DNA from: Nematopogon swammerdamellus
Lineage: Eukaryota > Arthropoda > Insecta > Lepidoptera > Adelidae
Assembly: GCA_946902875.1 (NCBI GenBank)
Contig: OX336343.1
Span: 24,165,596 to 24,229,595 of the forward strand
Direction of reading: 5' to 3'
Length of the DNA stretch: 64,000 bases
Within the stretch, counting starts at the first letter, position 1. Every line of letters begins with the position of its first letter. The notes under the pieces were generated by a model. That model saw only the letters and a program-made list of their open reading frames with translations. It was not told the DNA's origin and did not search any database. The position numbers and the translations under genes are program-made. Below are positions 54,841 through 64,000 of this stretch, piece by piece.

Positions 54841-55969
54841 GTGTGACGCTATATGTATGTATGTCCAGAGGATCGATCAAACCACTTTCCTCGTGTTTCC
54901 TTCCGAAGTTCAAAGCACAAATACTCCAGAATCGTACTCTGCTTAATATCTTTGTAATTCTCATCATGATTTATTTTTTTATGAATACTCGGAAGTTGCT
55001 GACAATAGCTGGTGGTTCGTACACGGTACAATGAACAATTCAGCAAAGCTACGGGGGCGGGGGCGGCGCAGGGACAACCCCGCCCCCGCCCCCGCCCCAC
55101 AATCTAATATTTTATTCCGACCGTGATTACTGATTGTACAAACAGCGGCTGTTTTGAGGTAAATTCATTAACGCCACAAACTTCCTTATCTCGCCGGCTT
55201 TAGATAATTTGCCGGAGTTTCATTAAAACTTGACGCCGCCGCCCCTCCGCCCCCTCCCCGCCCCCGCTGCGCCCCCGCCGAGGCGGCGGCGATACTCGAG
55301 ACTTCTCTTGTAAATAAATATCTAACAGAAATAACAAATTATTAACGTCTCACTTTTTTTATATTTCGAGGGCACAGTTTCAAAGCGAACATTTTGTATT
55401 TTAATTAGCCGCAAATTAATTAGAGATTTCCTTTAGAAAATAAGGTTTAATAGCAAAGGTGAGAGATACTGTCGGCGCGTGCGACGCTCTCCTAGTATAG
55501 ACTAATGGCACAGAAGAGAGATATAGGGCTGCTAATGGGTATTATACATATTGTATGAAATAAAAACACTCGCCAGAGTCATTGAAGGACGATCGCAATT
55601 TTGTTTGTGTTGGGTCTGGTTTCTTCCTTCGGCGAGCGCCGCGCCGCCGTCGACGAACGATGTTTGGAATGATTCGTCTTCGAAGAATTCACGGCCCCGT
55701 TGAAATGTATCAAACCAACGTTTTACGGTGCTCTCATGCGATTCTTGTTAGATTTTTTTTATTTAGGAATACAAACAATACAAAGAAATACTTAAAAGAA
55801 CAAACAAAGTGTACCTACCAGTGAATATTCCTTTGAAACAAAGAAAATACATTTTTGTTTTTATCCCTCAGCTACATGTATGTATGGGTGTGCCACCCCT
55901 AATTTTTTATTCTTAGTTTCACACAATTGTATAGCCGTTCGTAAAACACAACTTCCTTCCAAATTCCAT
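54841..55969. other. No gene recognised; GC-rich blocks
   Basis: Inverted GC-rich blocks (GGGGGCGGGGGCGG at 55051 and CCCCGCCCCCGCCCCCGCCC at 55078) could fold together. Another C-rich block lies at 55230-55290. No gene. Confidence 0.45.
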
Positions 55970-56068
55970 CTATACAGTGCCGATAGTCTCCGAGTAAAAT
56001 GGCTGTGACATACGGACGGACGGACGGTTCGGTTCCGTTTGTGCAATGTATCTACGGAACCCTAAAAC
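55970..56068 (+). mobile_element. Family G 3' fragment
   Basis: TATACAGTGCCGATAG, TGGCTGTGACATACGGACGG, GACGGACGG and the end TCTACGGAACCCTAAAA. Confidence 0.6.
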
Positions 56069-56664
56069 GACAGAAGTTTTCCCGCTTGATTTAGCGATAT
56101 TCGATATGTAGTGTCGCAAGGAATGGTGCGTTAAGTATTATGATTTTGTCTAATCTTCCGTTGTAGGTTTGCCGTGCCGGCTGTCCTATAAACAAATCTA
56201 ATAAAGCAGGTTGCCAGGAAGTGCAAAACATTCAGAGTGGCCTTAGTATATTATACCTAGTACATATACTTGTACATAAGTATATAATGTATATTATCGA
56301 AATTTAGTCAATATGAGCTTTCTCGGAAATGAACGTGCGCAGAAACCTTCAGCGCGGCTAGTTTTACGACCTCCGCTCCGCGACGACGCAACATCGTCGC
56401 GCGAGTGTATCACAAGGAGTTCAGTGTACCCACATGCTACGCTTCCTACTCATTATCTAGGCTCTAGTCGCTGGTTTCCTAAACTGTGAACTCACTAGTT
56501 GCATTCTCTTTCAATTTTGACTAGAAGAAATCACTATTGAAGTTAAGTTCGCTTTTGCGCTCAATTGTTTATTTATTTCCCACGTATTTTTGTGCATTTC
56601 TATTGTAAAATCTATATTGTTTTCTGTTCTCAATTAATTTTGTAGATATTATTGATGTGGATTT
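56069..56664. other. No gene recognised
   Basis: AT-rich; no coding or repeat signal recognised. Confidence 0.5.
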
Positions 56665-57405
56665 TTAAAAGCACATTGTAATGTAGTTTGTAAAAGCACA
56701 TTGTAATGTAGTTTGTAAAAGCACATTGTAATGTAGTTTGTAAAAGCACATTGTAATGTAGTTTGTAAAAGCACATTGTAATGTAGTTTGTAAAAGCACA
56801 TTGTAATGTAGTTTGTAAAGGCACATTGTAATGTAGTTTGTAAAGGCACATTGTAATGTAGTTTGTAAAAGTACATTGTAATGTAGTTTGTAAAAGCACA
56901 TGGTAATGTAGTTTGTAAAAGCACATTGTAATGTAGTTTGTAAAAGCACATTGTAATGTAGTTTGTAAAAGCACATTGTAATGTAGTTTGTAAAAGCACA
57001 TTGTAATGTAGTTTGTAAAAGCACATTGTAATGTAGTTTGTAAAAGCACATTGTAATGTAGTTTGTAAAAGCACATTGTAATGTAGTTTGTAAAAGCACA
57101 TTGTAATGTAGTTTGTAAAAGCACATTGTAATGTAGTTTGTAAAAGCACATTGTAATGTAGTTTGTAAAGGCACATTGTAATGTAGTTTGTAAAGGCACA
57201 TTGTAATGTAGTTTGTAAAAGTACATTGTAATGTAGTTTGTAAAAGCACATGGTAATGTAGTTTGTAAAAGCACATTGTAATGTAGTTTGTAAAAGCACA
57301 TTGTAATGTAGTTTGTAAAAGCACATTGTAATGTAGTTTGTAAAAGCACATTGTAATGTAGTTTGTAAAAGCACATTGTAATGTAGTTTGTAAAAGCACA
57401 TTGTA
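56665..57405. repeat. 25-bp minisatellite, ~29.6 copies, with a 350-bp higher-order unit
   Basis: The unit begins GTTTGTAAAAGC and ends TTGTAATGTA (25 bp). Most copies are identical. Four variants (AAAGG at 56820, the same in the next copy, GTACATTG at 56871, CATGGTAA at 56899) recur in the same order exactly 350 bp later (57170, 57195, 57221, 57249). So a 14-unit block was duplicated. Because 25 is not a multiple of 3 and the unit has no minus-strand stop, all three minus frames stay open; the resulting 244-269 aa frames are artefacts. Confidence 0.95.
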
Positions 57406-57860
57406 GCGAGCTTTGTTCTTGGAGTCTAATTAATGACAAAGTTTTAATGTTTGAAGGTATACTCGATAGTTAAATAAATTACTAATGCTTTACTATATTT
57501 TACTATCGAGTAACCTTCACACAATCACCTTGAACACTTTAGTTACAAAATATATATATATAAGAAATATGTTGTGTTACAGGTAATGACAAGAAAATGT
57601 TTGTAGTGAATTAATGCCGTCAAAAACATTATGTAATTAATATAAAAGGCCAAGTTGAACATAAGTTGTGAAGTGTGATGTGCGGCCAAGCTCAACGTAA
57701 TTGGCAAGGTACTACTTGTTCGATATATTATATCGAAGCAAACTAAAATGGAAGAAAAAAAAAACAATATTCATTGCAAATAAATACTACCGTTAAGAAA
57801 ATTTGTTCCTAATCTAAAGTTTAATCATTATGTTTTTATGTAAATTTATTATGTGCAAAT
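57406..57860. repeat. Unique flank of the 25-bp array, duplicated at 60.8 kb
   Basis: Contains GAGCTTTGTTCTTGGAGTCT, a hairpin (ACTCGATAGT...ACTATCGAGT, about 57463-57512) and AAGTGTGATGTGCGGCCAAG. About 90% identical by eye to 60803-61225. Probably the body of a mobile element whose 5' part has become the 25-bp array. Confidence 0.75.
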
Positions 57861-58118
57861 TATGCACCCTTGTGGGATCGCTCTGGTGTCTGTCTGTTTG
57901 TCAGTCAGTCACACGCTGATATCTCCGGATCTACTGAACCGATTTTGTTAAACCTGGACTGGACGCGGAGGCGTCAGAAATCATTGTTCAAATTGCCGCA
58001 CGAACGATGTTCTAATCGCCAATGCCTCCCCCGGACATAGATTTTTAGCATTTTATAAATCAGTACGTTAGCAGCTTTCATCCATCATCCATTATACCTA
58101 CTTATATCAATACTATTT

Positions 58119-58470
58119 CAAACCGACACGATTGGCAACTTCACCTACAACATCCGTGATGTCAGCCCATAACGCCGGGTGATCTGGGTGCCATGTCAGT
58201 GCTTCCCTTCATTTCATGTCGGCCTGGACGGAAAACACGAACTATTTACATAGTGGTTTTAACCGACGTTTCATTCAGTGCGGTGCGGTGGTAACAACCC
58301 GGGCGGTATAATCCCTACCACCTAGTAAGGTAAGAAGGGAATGGACCTACAGTTTTACGTGGAATCCGAACCAGTCAGCCTCCAACGGTCGAGCGGTCAC
58401 CTATCCATACACTGACCGCGCCCGGGTGTGCTCATGATCACGAACGACAGTCGACCGACCGCACCGCTAT
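58119..58470 (-). mobile_element. 5S/tRNA composite SINE (family B), minus copy
   Basis: On the minus strand: GCGGTCGGTCGACTGTCG, a disrupted 5S-like block (GGGCGCGGTCAGTG, GGATAGGTGACCGCT), then GGTTCGGATTCC, GTAAAACTGTAGGTCC, TTACTAGGTGGTAGGG, and the body to ATCACGGATGTTGTAGGTGA. The tRNA-like A box at the 5' tip is missing. Confidence 0.75.
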
Positions 58471-58893
58471 ATACAACGTTGTTGTCTACTGCTGCATAAT
58501 TTTAATTACTTATGCTGATTTGTCATAAATTTTTAAATTGTTATGTTGTATGTATTTTGTTGAACACGTTACGGTAATAAGCTGTTGTCTCTGAGCAGTT
58601 GCGACTACCTGCAGCGAGCGATCTGCTCGTGGACGTTGGGGTATCTGCACGTATCTCTTTAGTGCCGATAAAACTGCTACGAGATAAGGGAGAACGGTGT
58701 ACAACATCAGTCGGCACTCCGCCGCCGCCCCTCCCGGGGCTCCGGCCGCCGCCCCGGGGCCCCGGCCGCCGCCGCCGCCGCCCCGGTCCCGCGGGGCGCC
58801 GCTGCCCACAGAACAGAACAAATACCAGCAGACATCGTGCGGGCAGTACCCGCGCCGCGCACCAAAAGTAAGCGCCGTCTCCGCCCACGAATG
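58471..58893. other. No gene recognised; GC-rich patch 58725-58800
   Basis: The GC-rich patch yields Pro/Arg-rich frames on both strands. No gene recognised. Confidence 0.5.
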
Positions 58894-59469
58894 TAAGGGT
58901 TTTTCATTAAGGGGGCTCGAACTTTGAAATTAAATAAAATAACCTGTTTATGTGATATTGCCACAATTTTTATTTTATTTTAAAGGACATTCCATGACAT
59001 TATACATGGAATTTAATTTCAGCCAAATGGCTTCCGCGACACCGGTAGTGTATCCTGGTGGACCTTCTGGACGACATCTTCGCATAAATGGGGCACAATT
59101 TCATGAAGAAAGCGAGTTATGTTGGCCTTCGGGGCGGCAATTGTCTGTGGTTTGTCTGCATAGACCAGAGATTTCACGTAGCCCCACAAAAAGTAGTCGA
59201 GCGGTGTTAAGTCTCGGTGGCCAGTTGATGTCGCCACCACGCGAGATGACAAATGTTACGGAAGGACGAATGTTAGGACGGAATGTTAGGCGAACAGAGA
59301 ACTGATTTTGATAATAAATTTTAACAATTTCTACGGGTTGTTCAATCGTGTAGCGTTCCATGTTGAAATGTCACGACTAAATATGCATTCCCGCCAAATT
59401 TGACAGCTGTCACTTTTCCAAGATGACCGCTATACGCTGTCAAAGTTCAAGCGATTGAAAAACCCTTTA
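58894..59469 (-). mobile_element. Internally deleted mariner-like element, 576 bp with TA duplication
   Basis: Terminal inverted repeats AAGGGTTTTTCATT...GAACTTTGA (left, 58896-58928) and their complement at the right, with TA at both edges. The interior encodes the two ends of a mariner transposase with the middle missing. A full element would be about 1.3 kb, so roughly 700 bp has been lost. It can only move if supplied with transposase from elsewhere. Confidence 0.8.
59019..59361 (-). pseudogene. Mariner transposase, N- and C-terminal remnants fused
   Basis: The frame from 59361 begins MERYTIEQPVEIVKIYYQNQ (N-terminal helix-turn-helix of mariner transposases). It soon joins sequence from the C-terminus. 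The C-terminal match continues in another frame from 59252 as HRDLTPLDYFLWGYVKSLVY with ADKPQTI, which includes the last aspartate region of the catalytic triad. The first two catalytic Asp residues are absent, and a frameshift separates the halves. Confidence 0.8.
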
Positions 59470-59694
59470 CTTTATACAGTGCAAATTCGAATACGATACG
59501 ATAGCTGCATAATGCATTTGTCAGGTGTTAACTAGGAGGTATCACAACTCACAATATTTATCAACTTAGTATCTTTAGATTTTTAACATGAAATATTCAT
59601 TTCTTTATAATTAGCTTATACTAATAGTTCTTGACTTGATATATTTAAGTATCAAAATTGACGATTGCACTATACACCAGATGTAGTTAATGTA

Positions 59695-60070
59695 AAAATT
59701 GGTTGAGCGCGAGTTTTACTAACGCACGGAGGGTTCCGTAGATCCGCTATACCTGTCAAAAACCATATACGTTTGTTTGTCTGCAATGCAAACTACCTGT
59801 GGCGCCATCTATTATTTAGTAGCGTGAATATGAACTATTCGGTTATTCGCACGTTTCTTGTATGGGGGCGCCTCAACTTTTAACTTATTGCTTTTGTTAT
59901 TATTTGTTTGAATATCCGCCATAAAACACATAGGTATTTGAAAATTTCAAGCGTCTACTTAGCATAGTTTCAAAAGATACCTACAGTCCTAGGACGGACG
60001 GACGGATATACATAAAGACAGACAGCGTAGACTTAGTAATTAGGCTTCCGTATATACGGAACCCTAAAAA
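59695..60070 (+). mobile_element. Family G repeat, full length
   Basis: Starts AAATTGGTTGAGCGCGAGTT, then CACGGAGGGTTCCGTAGATC. The middle has GTTTCTTGTATGGGGGCGCC and ATCCGCCATAAAACACATAG, followed by a short ACGGACGGACGG run. It ends ATATACGGAACCCTAAAAA. Confidence 0.75.
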
Positions 60071-60784
60071 GGCAGAGTGGTATGTATTAAAGAACGAAAG
60101 AAAGAAATATATTTGTTCACCATCAGTTGAATATTCAACGCAATAATTTTACATACACACGATGACGGTGAAACGGAAACCGCTCAGTTGAGACGCAGTT
60201 AGACTGCGCGCTGATAGTCATCGGCTCCCGTTCTACAATAATAAATAATTACCTAATAGTATTCACCTTTATGCTGTAAATAATTATATTCTTGTGAGCG
60301 GTAGTATATTTTGTAAGTAACTTAATACGTCTTATAAGGTACTAACAAAACATTGTGACTTGCGAAGTTAGTCAGTTCTCCTTCGCATTGAATTTGAACT
60401 TGCGGAATTTTCGACATGTCCAAACGTAAAGGTTACTTAACTATGAATTAAATTATACAATAAACAATAAATGTTTAAGTGAGTTTGGTTTCACTGCGCG
60501 CTTGTCTCCACACTATAAGTCATGGCGCAACTTCTGTTCGTTTTTGATGTTCTGTGGCTACGCCGCTCGTCGCGTCCTGCCTCCTGCCTGATGCACGTCG
60601 GCGGGGACGAGATAATACGACATAACGCCTTGCGGACTACTTGCAGAGCATCTTGCGAAACTTTCTGAGGAGTTGCAATCTCCTCACCCACCTCTGTCTA
60701 CGTGTCAGTGGCGAGGCGGCGCGGCGCGGGGCGGCGTGTGCGGCGCGGAGGCGGTACATTATCATTCACACCACTCTATAGTTA
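60071..60784. other. No gene recognised
   Basis: AT-rich with a GC-rich stretch at 60710-60755. No gene or repeat family assigned. Confidence 0.5.
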
Positions 60785-61225
60785 GTAAAAGCACATTGTA
60801 GGGAGCTTTGTTCTTCGAGTCTAATTAATGACAAAGTTTTAATGTTTGAAGGTATACTCGATAGTTAAATAAATTACTAATGCTTTACTATATTTTACTA
60901 TCGAGTAACCTTCACACAATCACACTTTAGTTACAATATATACATATATATATAAGAAATATGTTGTGTTACAGGTAATAACAAGAAAATGTTTGTAGTG
61001 AATTAATGCCGTCAAAAACATTATGTAAATAAAAAAGGCCAAGTTGAACATAAGTTGTGAAGTGTGATGTGCGGCCAAGCTCAACGTTACTGGCAAGGTA
61101 CTACTTGTTCGATAGAATATATCGAAGCAAACAAAAATGGGAACAAAAAAAAAAAATTCATTGCAAAAAATTTGTTCCTAATCTAAAGCTTAATCGTTAT
61201 GTTTTTATGTAAATTTACTTCCTGC
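60785..61225. repeat. Second copy of the array-flanking module
   Basis: Begins with a single partial 25-bp unit (GTAAAAGCACATTGTA), then follows 57406-57860 closely, including the ACTCGATAGT/ACTATCGAGT hairpin. It has small deletions and a longer A-run (61145-61157). This shows the ancestral module carried one unit and the array expanded only at 56.7 kb. Confidence 0.8.
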
Positions 61226-61470
61226 GGCCGGGCCATTGTTCAATCGAAGACCATGTTGATTTATTTTTTATTTTAGCTAAAATTTAGATAATACTCAACG
61301 GCGCAGTCACAGGAGATCTATTTAGCTTAATCATTATAGTATAAAAATATAATTATTAAGCTTTAGATTAATACTTTCCATAATAGTAGGTAAGTCGTAC
61401 CACCTTGAACTTGGCCGCACATCACATTTCACAACTGTTTGTGGCCATTTGTAGGTAATTAATATAGCTG
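61036..61470. mobile_element. Fold-back arrangement around the module's 3' part
   Basis: GTGTGATGTGCGGCCAAG at about 61063 is inverted at about 61409 (CTTGGCCGCACATCAC). CTAATCTAAAGCTTAATC at 61183 is inverted at about 61355 (AAGCTTTAGATTAAT). The two arms flank a spacer of about 130 bp. This suggests a fold-back or long-TIR element. Confidence 0.6.
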
Positions 61471-62335
61471 TGGTGGCACAAACATATTGCATATCTGCCT
61501 CCATCCTTGACTCAACGGCTAGTCCAGGTGGTAGACAGGGGCTACTAAGTCAAGTGTGCGTGTTTTTACATGTACTTGGAGCTGACTTAAAATGAGCGCC
61601 CCTCTCACCGGCTCCCGGGCTCGGTGCTGAGGCACAAAGGCTGTGTCAGCTCCAATTTGTCTTGTTCGTATTGTGTATTTTTTTATCTATATGTGTGTAT
61701 TGGACGAAATAAATAAAAGTGATAGAGATAAGTGTAGCTAACTAACATTTTATTCTAATTTAAAAAAAAAATATTGAACATGTTACGCTCGAAAGGTAAT
61801 CTTAAAAGTATTTTAAAACAGGTAAGAACATTAATATGCATTGAATCTGCGAATACTACATCTTCAGAGTGTATTAATTGATCTGTGTTTCGGTCGGTGG
61901 GCTCCGGTATAGCTAACAAACAGCTACTCTTCGCCGTCGGAGGTGGCTCGACACGCACCGTATCCATTACCCATTGTCCGCCTCGCCTCCGCCGCGCGCC
62001 GCACGCACGTCGCGCTAACATTTACATCATACGAATGTATGTGTTGTGTCGGAGGTTTTCGCATCGCCGGCTACCGATTGAAAACTATCATTGACAGGAG
62101 TCGCTCGCTGCAAAAATCTATTCTACTCTACCTGACGCGCCCGCGGCCGGCCGCCCGCCCGGCGCGTGTGCGGGCGAGCGAAGCGGAGCGGGGCGGCGCG
62201 CCTGCAAGGTGTATTAAACAGGGAGACATTTGTGTCCGCGGACGAAATTTCTCTAATATAATGACAAAAAGTCTAGTCTAGTCTTGCCTCGTTCTGACAC
62301 AAATGATTTACATTTGTATAAAAAATATACTGTAC
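61471..62335. other. No gene recognised
   Basis: AATAAATAAA at 61711-61720 and A-runs could mark an old transcript end, but no upstream frame supports one. GC-rich patch at 62135-62205. Confidence 0.45.
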
Positions 62336-62429
62336 CTAGTAGACTAACTCTAGCTAACTTATGTCCTCTAGTAGACTAACTCTAGCTAACTTATGTCCTC
62401 TAGTAGACTAACTCTAGCTAACTTATGTC
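62336..62429 (+). repeat. 32-bp tandem repeat, 3 copies
   Basis: Units start at 62336, 62368 and 62400 with CTAGTAGACTAACTCTAGCT and read identical, the last cut short by two bases. Confidence 0.95.
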
Positions 62430-64000
62430 TCTTTCGCACTTGGGGCAAATAGCGTTGCCTCTCTGTAGCCTTCTTAATTGGACAGTTGAGACAAGGGCGT
62501 GCGACAAGGTTCTAGTGCCTTCTCATTCGCCACGAGTAGCAGCTACGTATAAACCTGGAGAGTTTATCACATTGACTCGACACCGCGCACGCCTGGCCGC
62601 GGCGCGCGCGCGCATGTGTGGTTCGACAGCGGTATCTTCAATTCAATACATTACTAGATAGTGCATGTCGCCGACGCTCTGGACATAAACAAAAATATAA
62701 GAAAAATATATTTTTTTAAATGTCAAGCAAGATGCCAATGTCCATTTTATAAAAAAAATATATTCAATAAAAACACAAAAAAGTATTAAAATGTTTGTTT
62801 AATTTCCCAAATAATAGTGAATTTAGCACGATCCGTCCCTTAACGTTCTGCGAAGCTGATCGGCTGTAATTGGATATAATATATCGATATAGATGGCTCC
62901 AGGCGAGCCGGACGCGAGACGGCAAGTATCGACATGTGAACGACAAATCAAACTGAACGAACGACCGCGACGACGCGACGTCCTCACTCCTGACGTGCGC
63001 ACAACACGTGCACAGCGGCGACGAGCTTGCGTCCGCGGCTCAGCTCCTGCCATTGTAGCTCATGCGAGCTATGTACATGCTACCTATTCTGCTTCATACA
63101 TTTTCATACATACCAAGGACTCGAGCAGGCGACCGCTTCTTATTCAAGTAAACTGCTGAGTCGTAAACAAAACACTTCCAAAATAGGTGCATAATGACGA
63201 CGACGGTGGCGACGCGACGCCAACTCAACTGTTTAGTTGGCACCAACTACTCCAATACTCGTTTAATTAACTAGTACGTACTTATATGTAGTGACTACGA
63301 AACCATAAAAAAAGTCCCCGAGACCCAGCCTCCGGCGCGCTGCCGTCCCACGACCACCGGGCGGGCCGTAGGCCTCAAGACTTCGCCTTTAGGCAATCAC
63401 ATAATCGTAACGGCCGTCTGACTCGCAAAGTAATTCAAAGCGAAGCGGGCGGGGGCGGATCGGCGGACGCTGCTGGGGGGCGGGCGGGCGTCTCAGGAGC
63501 GGGGCGGCGGCGGGGCGGACGCTCGGCAGGGGGGGGGGGGCGGGGGGGCGTCTCACTCAGCGCCAGGTAGGAGCCGAGGTCCGACCGAATTATTGATACC
63601 ACAATAAATTACAAGTTTGCAGCGCCTATAAATTATTTGAAGGGTCGAAATGAATTAGTTGTGCTTCGCGGTTGAGTAATGGGCGGGCGGCGGTTGCGGG
63701 GGCGGCGGGGAGAGAGAATGTCTATTTGATTGGGCGATAAATTGCCGGTGCCATATTGATGGGTATCCGGGTGAGGAGTTTGACGAGGTGGTTGAGTGCC
63801 GGATTACCGGCAATAAGACTCAACATGATGGACCGCTGAGGCAGATTGTTATTCTAAATCAACTTAACAATTTTTTTTATTTTACTTTTTAATTTAAACA
63901 TTTAAATGTATATTTGCCGGATCTAAGGCAAATTCTCGAAAAAAAAAGTTAATTGAAACACACGAGGCTTCAAACCTAGTGCGATGAGTTGGAAGGAACT
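62430..64000. other. No gene recognised; G-rich cluster at 63440-63560
   Basis: Frames at 62425-62661 and 62823-63159 lack known domains. The G-rich cluster (CGGGCGGGGGCGG, GGGGCGGCGGCGGGGCGG, and a 12-G run near 63529) is a likely G-quadruplex region. Confidence 0.5.

Noticed and set aside
56665..57405. CRISPR-like array
   Set aside because: Units abut with no variable spacers, and the organism is eukaryotic.
56630..57439. 244-269 aa minus-strand proteins
   Set aside because: Pure translation of the 25-bp tandem repeat, open in all three frames.

Overview
This window looks like intergenic or intronic DNA from a moth or butterfly. The inference rests on many interspersed repeats typical of lepidopteran genomes: tRNA- and 5S-derived SINE-like elements, elements ending in TACGGAACCCTAAAAA with (GGAC/AGAC)n inside, termini reading GCTTTTGCCCGCGGCTTCGC, and several TA-flanked MITEs. 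I recognise no host protein gene, true tRNA gene or rRNA gene in 64 kb. Apart from one transposon polyprotein, the open frames are short, GC- or Pro/Arg-rich, or lie inside repeats. The background is AT-rich and broken up by very GC-rich patches (GGGGC runs, long poly-C and poly-G runs, CpG-rich minisatellites).

The clearest feature is a complete BEL/Pao LTR retrotransposon at 19305-25959 on the minus strand. It has two 454-bp LTRs that read identical, a 5-bp target duplication (CTAAC), a primer-binding site, a polypurine tract and one uninterrupted Gag-Pol frame of 1712-1739 codons with protease, RT, RNase H, integrase and C-terminal domains. It looks like a young and possibly still active copy.

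Layout: 0-12 kb holds hairpins, five TIR MITEs, two tRNA-SINE copies and LINE 3' tails. 13-16 kb holds a repeat split by a 277-bp insertion with a 15-bp target duplication (an intact relative at 15.5 kb shows the empty site), plus a near full-length tRNA-SINE. 19-26 kb is the BEL/Pao element. 26.9-32.2 kb carries four hammerhead-ribozyme-like motifs, probably from Penelope-like elements, and two decayed LINE ends. 34-42 kb has more MITEs and repeats. 41-48 kb has SINEs in which one shared body is joined to different 5' heads, one of them a composite of a tRNA-like A box and the 5S rRNA internal promoter. 50.5-51.9 kb is a terminal-inverted-repeat element with tandem-repeat arms around a reverse-transcriptase C-terminal fragment. 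56.6-57.4 kb is a 25-bp minisatellite with a 350-bp higher-order period; its 3' flank is duplicated at 60.8-61.2 kb. 58.9-59.5 kb is an internally deleted mariner.

The elements do not form a pathway. The window is a record of retrotransposition and MITE activity, with autonomous sources (BEL/Pao here, LINEs only as fragments) and many dependent elements. All calls come from reading the sequence by eye; boundaries of old repeats are approximate.
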